Below are positions 57,284 to 64,000 of a stretch of DNA of 64,000 bases, in pieces. The notes under the pieces were generated by a model that had not been told where the DNA came from, searched no databases, and saw nothing but the letters and a program-made list of their open reading frames with translations. How positions within the stretch are numbered: position 1 is the stretch's first letter; every line of letters starts with the position of its first letter. The stretch comes from JABAAE01 sp905480545 (GTDB lineage: Bacteria; Planctomycetota; Planctomycetia; Pirellulales; Pirellulaceae). Location of the stretch: assembly GCA_943788025.1 (NCBI GenBank), contig CALSOR010000016.1, positions 240,142-304,141 of the forward strand. Direction: 5' to 3'. Both the position numbers and the translations under genes were made by a program.

Positions 57284-59143
57284 CGCAATCGCGCGGGCAA
57301 GTTTTAGCATTCGCGTAGAAAAAAGCGGACGCGGCTCATTGTTTTATGGCCCTCATCGTGATCTCAATGAGTGGTCCGGTTTTATCCACACGAATTGCTG
57401 ACGTCGGTAGGCACGGCCTTTCTTCAAGCTCTTGCGTGTTTCACCAACGTCTTTTGCGGTTTGGGTGGGATTCACCATCACATTTCATTGTCGTGTTTCA
57501 TTGCCGTGTTTCATTGCCATGTTTAGGTGATTGGCCAAGCGGATGACAACGATTGGGATTGTTCATCTCCTTGGTTCATTAGCCACAGTCTGGTGTATTT
57601 TAATTGTTCGAACTGTTCGCATTGCGAAGCACGAAGTGGGGTAATTTGTACCCAAAAAGCTGCGATACCAAGATGAGAGAAATCGGTTTGAGGTTTGGTC
57701 TTAAAATTGGGGCAAGCGACCAAGAAGAAATCGCGATTTTTTGATGAGCAAATAGAGATTGTTTTGAAACAAATCGGCTTTGTGTCAACCTACAGTCGTG
57801 TTGTCGTTACAAAGAGCAGACGCCAACCTGACGCACCCGTCGCCTGCCCATTGGCGTCCGCCCCTTGATCGAGTTCAAAGGCTGAAAATTAGCCTTGTGA
57901 ACCCAAAACCAAGCCTTTGGTTTAACTGCAATAAACCGAGGCATTGGGGGCAGTAAATGACATTCAATTCAATTAACGTTGTAGTAGCGAACCTGAAAGA
58001 TTTCAGTTCCAGACCGCGTTTGGACGTTGATGCTCATGCCAATTGTTGGCGTCACTTTCTAAAACGCCTTCTAACTTGAAGTTTTCTTCGCCGATACTTT
58101 CACAGTTCAACGACGGAAAACCGCACGCCATTTCGTCCAGTCTGCCAATCCCCGTTTTCTAAAAAAGTTGGAAGGGTCCAGGTTTCTATCGAGGACAATT
58201 CCTGAAAACTTTGAAGGTCAAATTGACAGTCCCAGGGTTGACGAACTTTTTGTTTTCGCCTGCGTCTTAGCCGAAAACTTTTTTTAAAAGCTCAGATTTG
58301 TCGCGGTCTATACGCTCAATCGTTGCTACGCCTTCTTTCTTCTTTAAATTACCTGATGATCCTCGTTATGAAATGTACAAAATCTGTTGCCGCCAGGTGG
58401 AGGAGGGGCCTTGCTGTCATTATCGAGTCGTTTCTTCGTATAAATTAGAACTAAAAATTGACATCCTTTGCAATAGCCTTGTCACATCTTACGCTTACCA
58501 GCGTTGTGAGTTTCTAGCTGCACGCCGTGTTGAGATTCGATCGAACCCATAGCACTTTTGTGCAACTAAAACGTAAGAGTTTATACGCATTCAAAACTAG
58601 CAAAGAAAACGATCAAATTCTGGTTGTCCATTCATTTGCTGTAGAGCGGGAACTTCATTAAATCCGAAACTGAGCACTTTACGTGCCAAACGAATTCATC
58701 CGATTTAAAAGAGATAACAGATCGAAAACGCAGGAAGTAAATGCAATAATTGCATCGCGGCCGCATGTTTTGCAGGCTTGCAACGAGAGGTTGTTGAAGA
58801 ATTTCTATCGCACCGGACCGCTTTGCATACCAAATCGCAGATTGAATTCATCGTCCAGAGAATCCATGTCGCCATAGCTAACAATCTTAACACGGTGAAT
58901 TTGATCTGAGACTTCGTTTCACTCGAATTGATCGGCGTAAGATTGAATCAAATCATCACCCAGCGTCACAAGTTTTTCCGCTCCAGTAAAGGAATCAAAG
59001 GCTTCAGGCCTCATTGGATTCACTTAGAGTTGGGGTTCGCCGAACTCATACCACGAGCTGACGAAGCGGGAGGGTTGTATCAGGCCCGAAATCGCCGAAA
59101 CCTGCGCGTCAATACATGCTAACCAGAATCCGATCGAGGACTT
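57284..59143. other. Gene-poor 1.9 kb
   Basis: Only short frames, both strands, none with motifs or starts. It contains the 13-bp repeat array at 57483. Base composition is near that of the flanking genes. It continues as the RAYT remnant, so the whole 57.3-59.7 kb stretch looks like decayed sequence. Confidence 0.5.
57483..57521. repeat. Three tandem copies of a 13-bp unit
   Basis: TTTCATTGCCGTG, with one change in copy 1 and one in copy 3, repeated head to tail at 57483, 57496 and 57509 in non-coding DNA. Confidence 0.9.
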
Positions 59144-59374
59144 TTATGGGAATGGCCTCTGCCGCGACTTCCCAATGGTTTTGCCCGTTTCAACGATCCG
59201 CTCGAAGAAAATGAGTTGAAGCCCGTTCGGCGATCGGCACAACGAGGCCAACGGCTGCGAGACGAAGGCTGGACCGAATCGATCGTCCGCAGGCTCCCTT
59301 TGGCATTAACGATTCGCTCACGCGGTCGACCAAGCGTTCGATTTGAAAAACGAGAGCAGCGCAAAGAGGCCTGA
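59144..59374 (+). pseudogene. RAYT-type transposase C-terminal remnant
   Basis: About 76 codons match the end of REP-associated tyrosine transposases: LWEWPLPRLPNGFARFNDPL, then LRDEGWTESIVRRL and TIRSRGRPSVRF. The catalytic HUH and Tyr parts are missing, and a stop lies just upstream in the same frame. A relic of a domesticated IS200-like element. Confidence 0.8.
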
Positions 59375-59706
59375 CCCGTCACGGAACAAAAATCTACCCA
59401 GTTAATGATTGGTATCGTTCGCGGGAGCAAGTCGCTCTAGTATGCAGCATGAAACAATTACCCGTAGCAAATTGAGCCCGCGAAAATAGCTTGAAACCGA
59501 TCCAAAACCTATAAATGATTTTCCGTACAAGCTATGATCAGCGGTGTGACGCACGCGAATCTGATTCTCGGAGTCGGTGACGTCCGCAGTTCTTGGTCTC
59601 GCTTGATTTTAGATCTTGGCCGTCAGATATTTGGATGGACGGTTTGTGGATTCGTTTCTGGATCCTGATTTGCTTAGGCGGAATTCAACTATATCACTGG
59701 AGAAAC
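59375..59706. other. Upstream region of the third sulfatase
   Basis: No gene. It must hold the promoter. A good GGAG ribosome binding site lies at 59699-59702, before the ATG at 59707. Confidence 0.45.
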
Positions 59707-61321
59707 ATGAAATAAATTTACTCGAATACGGTTCTTCACTTGCCTCGCTGTGTTGGCAGCTTTGGTAAGCTTGCCCGAGGAACTATCTGCACAAGCGGCA
59801 AAAAAGCGTCCTAATATTGTTGTTATTTGGGGCGACGACATTGGCGAATCGAATATTAGTGCCTACAGCCTGGGGTTAATGGGCTATCGGACGCCCCATA
59901 TTGATCGCCTTGCGCGTGAAGGCATGATCTTCACTGATATGTATGCGGATCAGAGTTGCACGGCGGGACGGTCTTCATTCATCACTGGGCAGTGCACTAT
60001 CCGAACCGGGCTCAGCAAAGTCGGTATGCCTGGCGCGACTCAAGGGTTGCAAACAGTAGACGTGACGATTGCAACGTTATTGAAAGAAGAGGGGTACGCC
60101 ACTGGACAATTTGGAAAAAATCACCTGGGAGATCGAAACGAATTCTTGCCGACTGTCCATGGATTTGACGAGTTCTTTGGCAATCTCTACCACCTTAATG
60201 CTGAAGAGGAGCCTGAGCAGCCCGATTATCCCAAAGACCCTGCATTCCTCAAGAAGTACGGTCCACGTGGGGTCATGGATTGTAAGGCATCCGATGTGGA
60301 CGATCCAACCGTCGATCCGCGTTTTGGGAGAATCGGAAAGCAAATCGTCAAAGACACAGGTCCGCTCACCAAAAAACGAATGGAAACGGTCGATGACGAA
60401 ATCGTTGCCAGAGCACAAGAATTCATCAAGCGAAAAGTCAAAGCTGGAGAGCCCTTTTTCACGTGGGTCAATTTCACCCACATGCATGCTCGGACACACA
60501 CCAAGCCAGAGAGTCTTGGGCAAGCCGGAGAATTTCAAAGTTTCTACCATGACGCGATGATCGACCATGATAAGAATGTCGGACAGATTGTCGATCTTCT
60601 CGATGAGTTGAAAATTGCCGACAACACGATTGTCATTTATAGCACTGACAATGGACCGCACCGTAACACTTGGCCAGATGCCGGGACGACAAAGTTTCGT
60701 AGCGAAAAGAACACCGGCTGGGAGGGAGCCTACCGCGTTCCGCAAATGGTGCGATGGCCTGGTAAGATTAAAGCAGGATCGATCTGCAATGAGATCATGT
60801 CGCAACTCGACTGGGCACCAACCCTGCTCGCCGCTGTCGGGAACACGACCGTCAAGGCAGAATTGCTTAAAGGTTATCAAGCCAATGGTAAATCATACAA
60901 GAACCACTTGGATGGCTATAACTTTTTGGATTACCTCACGGGCAAAACGAAGCAAGGACCCCGTAAAGAGTTCTTTTATTTTTCCGATGATGGAAACCTG
61001 ATGGGGTTACGCTTCAAGAACTGGAAGCTTCATTTCGTTGTTCAAGATCAGCAAGGCACGCTGGAAATCTGGCAGCGCAAGTTCCGTGGCCTGCGTTTGC
61101 CTTACATCTTCAATCTTCGCACCGACCCTTATGAATTCGCACGAATTACATCCAATACCTATTGGGATTGGGTGTTCGATCACGCGTGGATTTTGTATCC
61201 AATGGGTGACGTGGTGGGGCCATTCCTTGAGTCCTTCAAAGAATTTCCGCCCGTGCAAAAGCCCGGATCGTTTACGGTCGGTGATGCGTTCGATCGGCTT
61301 AAGGCCGTGCCTAACCAGTAG
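59707..61321 (+). pseudogene. Type I sulfatase with frameshifted signal peptide
   Basis: GGAG precedes the ATG at 59707, but that frame ends at once (ATG AAA TAA). The bases 59710-59717 are AAATAAAT; with one AAAT the product reads MKFTRIRFFTCLAVLAALV, a perfect signal peptide, joined to the sulfatase. A GTG at 59750 could start a 523-aa protein, but without a usable export signal or ribosome binding site. The core is intact: NIVVIWGDDIGESN, C-T-A-G-R in QSCTAGRSSFITGQ (the A-x-R variant of the formylglycine motif), FGKNHLGDRNE, YSTDNGPHRNTW. Layout resembles arylsulfatases of the planctomycete type with a FFGNLYHLN segment. A terminator follows. Confidence 0.88.
59710..59717 (+). repeat. AAAT tandem duplication at the start codon
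   Basis: Two copies of AAAT directly after the ATG. One copy keeps the sulfatase in frame; two copies put TAA as the third codon. Confidence 0.92.
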
Positions 61322-61337
61322 ATGTTGCGTTTCGTTG

Positions 61338-61370
61338 ATGCGTGGCGTTCGCTTGACGCCACGCATTTTT
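61338..61370 (+). terminator. Rho-independent terminator of the sulfatase
   Basis: ATGCGTGGCG and CGCCACGCAT form a 10-bp stem with a 9-base loop and TTTT after it, 16 bases past the stop codon. Confidence 0.92.
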
Positions 61371-61789
61371 CAAAATGAACTGCGTTCCCTGATTTCGCCA
61401 GGCTCTTGACGGAAGGGCAGTTCTTTGCGGATGAGGCAATGGGTTGAGGGCTCATTGATTTGCCTTCAGGTGTAAGCCGGAGCGAACTGATGCGCTTCCA
61501 AGCGATCGCAGAGTTTACTCGGTTTTCCGTCTTTTGGCTTCTTTGGCGACCAATTTCTTTTCCCTGAATGGGGCTCTTCTTTCAGGCGATTTTCGTGGCG
61601 ATTTCAACTCTCGTTTCATTAAGGCTGCGTTCATACGATTCTTCCAATTTGGCGTGCGTCTGCTTGGCGAATTCGGATTGGCCACGCAGACAGAAGATTC
61701 CAATTTGGTTTCCGTTCTGCTGATCCTTTGTGACAGTTGTGCTGTCAAAGTGGTTTATCAGTTGGCAGCAACGGGCGGCGAAGATCAAA
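61371..61789. other. Intergenic between convergent genes
   Basis: Two overlapping short frames on opposite strands (near 61515..61824) have no motifs. The stretch lies between the ends of two convergent genes, and I see nothing else in it. Confidence 0.4.
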
Positions 61790-62979
61790 CTATCTTTGGG
61801 GACGCTTGCCTGAAAACGTTTTGAGGATTTTCTTTAACTCCTTTTCGATTTTTCCGATTTTGTATTGCTGTTTTTGATCATCTGCAATGAACATCGCTTC
61901 GGAGCAACCGAAACAAAGCAGTACAAATCGTTCCCGGTCACCCGACTTCCATGCTACGGCAAAATCCGGATGGAATTCGCCGCAAACCGTTGGCACGCTC
62001 GATCGCACACTGAAACTAGTTGTACGGGAAAGCATGGACTTCAATTGATTTGCAACTTGCTGATTGGGCGTCACCTGCGGCTTATAAAACCAGTGCCCGC
62101 CAATTTTGGAAATGTCTTCCCGTTTCAGTTCTTTTTCCAGCAGGTCTCTTTCTCGTAACTGGTGTGGTAGCCCTTCGTAGATACCAATGGTCATGGCGGA
62201 CCGCAGGGATTTTCGTAACTCAGCAGATTTTCGGACGGACGCCAATCCGGATGGATCTTGTCGCAAAGAATAAATTTCTTTGATCAGTTGATCGGTAGCG
62301 TTCGCTATCTCCTGTTTGGTCACGGTGGTATCATTTGATTTCTCGAGTTTCCATCGCGCCATTTGGTTGATTGTGTTCGACAACTTTGGGTCTTTTTTGT
62401 CCAAACGATTTATGATCGATTCGATGATCTGCTTTTCCTGGGTGAGTTTACCTGCAGGCCCCTCGTTTATTTTTCTGGCAGAAAACCATGAGAGCGATTG
62501 GATCATGGATTCAAACTCAGGCAGTCGCTTTTCATACAGTGATTTTGATCCGGTGATGTAGGCAATCCGATAGGTCTGCTGGTCGCGCCTCAGATAATAC
62601 TGTTTTGAAAACGTCACTCCGTTTTTCCGCTGCGTGGTAAACCAAGCCATATTCATTCCATTGACCACAGCAACCCCATTATTCAGGATCTTTTCGCCAC
62701 CGGCGATCAGCTCCAACCAGTTTTGACCGCACTGGACTGTAACCCGTGGCATTTCCTTTGGGGAATTTCCTTTGGGGAATTTACAAAGTTGCGGATGCTG
62801 ACAATGCCTCGGATCGTCCCCGAGTCCTTGTTTGTCAGATCCACCAACTTCCAGCCCGCAGGTAAATCCATCGAAAATCCGTGCTCCAGGTTTTCGTATG
62901 TCTTGTTTTGCGCCGATGCCAAACTCGGAATCCAGCCAAAAAACAACAGTAAAATAATTGCGTTTAATCTTGAGTCCAT
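61790..62979 (-). pseudogene. Exported DUF1795/PsbP-like protein, broken by 14-bp duplication
   Basis: From the ATG at 62979: signal peptide (LNAIILLLFFGWIPSLASA), then YENLEHGFSMDLPAGWKLVD, which is the start of a PsbP/DUF1795-like domain. The frame is lost at the duplicated 14-mer (62751..62778). With one copy the text reads NSPKEMPRVTVQCGQNWLEL, and the domain goes on through YYLRRDQQTYRIAYITGS. The last 200 residues are helical with two Cys (CGEFHPDFAV, LLCFGCSEAMF) and no known family. Corrected length about 390 aa. Confidence 0.88.
62751..62778. repeat. 14-bp exact tandem duplication in coding sequence
   Basis: ATTTCCTTTGGGGA occurs twice without a gap. Fourteen is not a multiple of three, so the second copy shifts the reading frame of the gene around it. 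Confidence 0.95.
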
Positions 62980-63599
62980 TAGGGTAAGTCCAGCTTTATA
63001 GCTTGTCGTGAAACGGATTTGCTAGGTTAACGGCGGTCTTCCCAATTCGTTACACCTGTCTGGCGATGAAATACATTTTTTTGCATGCTGCGGTGGTCTG
63101 TCTGTTTTCAAAGTATTTCGCGGTCGCGTGACGGGGCGTCTGCCGGCGGATTGTTGTACCAATACGCATCTCCGGTCAGCCTCTCAACTGCCCAAAGCGA
63201 TGACGTCCATCAGTTAGATCGTCATATGCGACGGCCCATTTAACCATCCTGTATGGGCTGTCTGGTTCCGACGATAGAATACCCCGATCCGTCTTTTGCC
63301 GATTTGCTGGTCCGTTTCGTTTGATGGAGCAGTTGCTACTCGATACTGACACCCAAGTTCACTCGTTTATCAGCTTGCTATCCGTAGCGTTTGGACTCAC
63401 ATGCCAAAGAGGGGCTACTTTAAATTTAGTGGTCCGCAGTCCGGCAGCGAAACCCGCGCACTTGGCAGGCAGACAAACTATTTTGAGAGTAAAATTGGAA
63501 GCTCTACATTTGTCCCAGGACCGGTGCAAACGCAAAATGTCCGAATACATTCGGCAATGATCCTGTGCCCAAAGAGCCATGGGTTCAGGCGATGAAATT
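62980..63599. other. 0.6 kb without a supported gene
   Basis: Short opposing frames (63321..63595) with no motif. Probably holds the promoter of the minus-strand gene and decayed 5' parts of the sulfatase whose tail follows. Confidence 0.4.
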
Positions 63600-63866
63600 G
63601 TATGGGGATAAGTTAGGGAATGCTGATTTGTTCGTGCGTTATTCGTGCAGTTGTTCGCACTGACTAATGACCTTCATGAACCTAATAATCTCCCCGCGAA
63701 AAATCCTGATCAAGTTGCGAAGATGGTTGCAATCCTCAGATCGCAAGTTGAGAACGGTCGAAGAACGCAAGGAACCAAATTGAATAACGATCAAAACGTT
63801 ATTAAGATCGTAAGCATTAATGACAAACCAATTCCTGAGATCGCCCGAGGGCAAAGCCAGCCATGA
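63600..63866 (+). pseudogene. Sulfatase C-terminal remnant
   Basis: QLFALTNDLHEPNNLPAKNPDQ, followed by a VAKMVAILRSQVENGRRT segment, is the standard end of planctomycete arylsulfatases (the L-x-x-D-x-x-E-x-x-N-L motif near the C-terminus). No catalytic core lies upstream, and the frame before it is broken. It abuts the next gene, with its stop overlapping the ATG at 63863. Confidence 0.75.
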
Positions 63867-64000
63867 AAATCATTAGCCCTGTTATCCTGACGTGGATGAT
63901 GACCTTTGGCATGACCTCGGTTTCTTCTGCCGATGTCAGGCTTCCAGTCATCTTCAGTGAAAATATGGTGCTGCAGAGAGAATTGCCCCTGCCAATCTGG
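63863..64000 (+). CDS. Sialate O-acetylesterase, partial at window edge
   Basis: The first 46 codons only. Signal peptide (ISPVILTWMMTFGMTSVSSA) then VRLPVIFSENMVLQRELPLPIW, the conserved N-terminus of the same esterase family as the gene at 14550. The rest lies beyond the window. It follows a sulfatase remnant on the same strand, the usual pairing of these enzymes in planctomycete polysaccharide loci. Confidence 0.88.
   Translation, partial: MKIISPVILTWMMTFGMTSVSSADVRLPVIFSENMVLQRELPLPIW

Overview
The window reads as a chromosomal segment of a marine-type planctomycete (Pirellulaceae-like). The evidence is the gene content: four type I sulfatase genes or remnants, three sialate O-acetylesterase/SGNH genes, two pairs of DUF1552 and DUF1592/1588-type CxxCH proteins, a ThuA protein, a DUF2341-LamG-esterase giant, PEP-CTERM proteins, and an ECF sigma factor overlapping a PknB-like kinase gene. 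No plasmid or phage backbone and no CRISPR array is visible.

Layout. (A) 0.7-26.0 kb is ordinary, mostly minus-strand: SGNH hydrolase, lipoprotein, DUF2341/LamG/esterase, ClC channel (+), an S9 peptidase split at a G11 tract, a compact sulfur module (sulfide:quinone oxidoreductase, TusE/DsrC, DsrE), sialate esterase, DUF1552, DUF1592, sulfatase, ThuA, an RTX remnant and a prenyltransferase-like membrane protein. (B) 26.35 kb: initiator tRNA-Met with its terminator, followed by a visibly G+C-richer operon (33.0 to 26.8 kb, minus strand) of ECF sigma factor, membrane Ser/Thr kinase and four small-to-medium exported or unknown proteins. (C) 33.4-41 kb is a recombination mosaic: a NADAR-ArdC-glycosyltransferase chimera, an endonuclease/exonuclease/phosphatase lipoprotein gene cut in two by a 1.35 kb insert (PEP-CTERM gene plus transposase end), an HIT-HNH operon, a macro-domain fragment and two unknown proteins. 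(D) 41.2-45.7 kb: second PEP-CTERM protein, a sulfatase with an in-frame TAA, and a Tat-exported NMT1/THI5-like binding protein. (E) 45.9-56.3 kb is a G+C-rich block bracketed by a serine recombinase and a decayed copy of its 3' end. It holds a frameshifted glycosyltransferase, three tandem frameshifted copies of one unknown exported family, DUF1552, and a frameshifted DUF1592 gene. (F) 56.8-64 kb: thioredoxin-fold protein, a 2.4 kb gene-poor stretch with a RAYT transposase remnant, a sulfatase whose start is broken by an AAAT duplication, a DUF1795-like gene broken by a 14-bp duplication, a sulfatase tail and the start of another sialate esterase.

How it fits together. The sulfatases, esterases and cytochrome-like DUF1592/DUF1552 proteins fit extracellular degradation of sulfated and acetylated polysaccharides. 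The SQR-TusE-DsrE operon would oxidise sulfide at the quinone pool and hand sulfane sulfur to carriers. The sigma-kinase operon looks like a self-contained signalling unit.

The most striking property of the window is the number of genes broken by small events: a homopolymer run, 4-bp and 14-bp tandem duplications, single inserted bases, and single stop codons. Either this lineage is pseudogenising by replication slippage, with possible phase variation at some sites, or part of the damage is sequencing error. Rereading the raw data at the listed positions would separate these.
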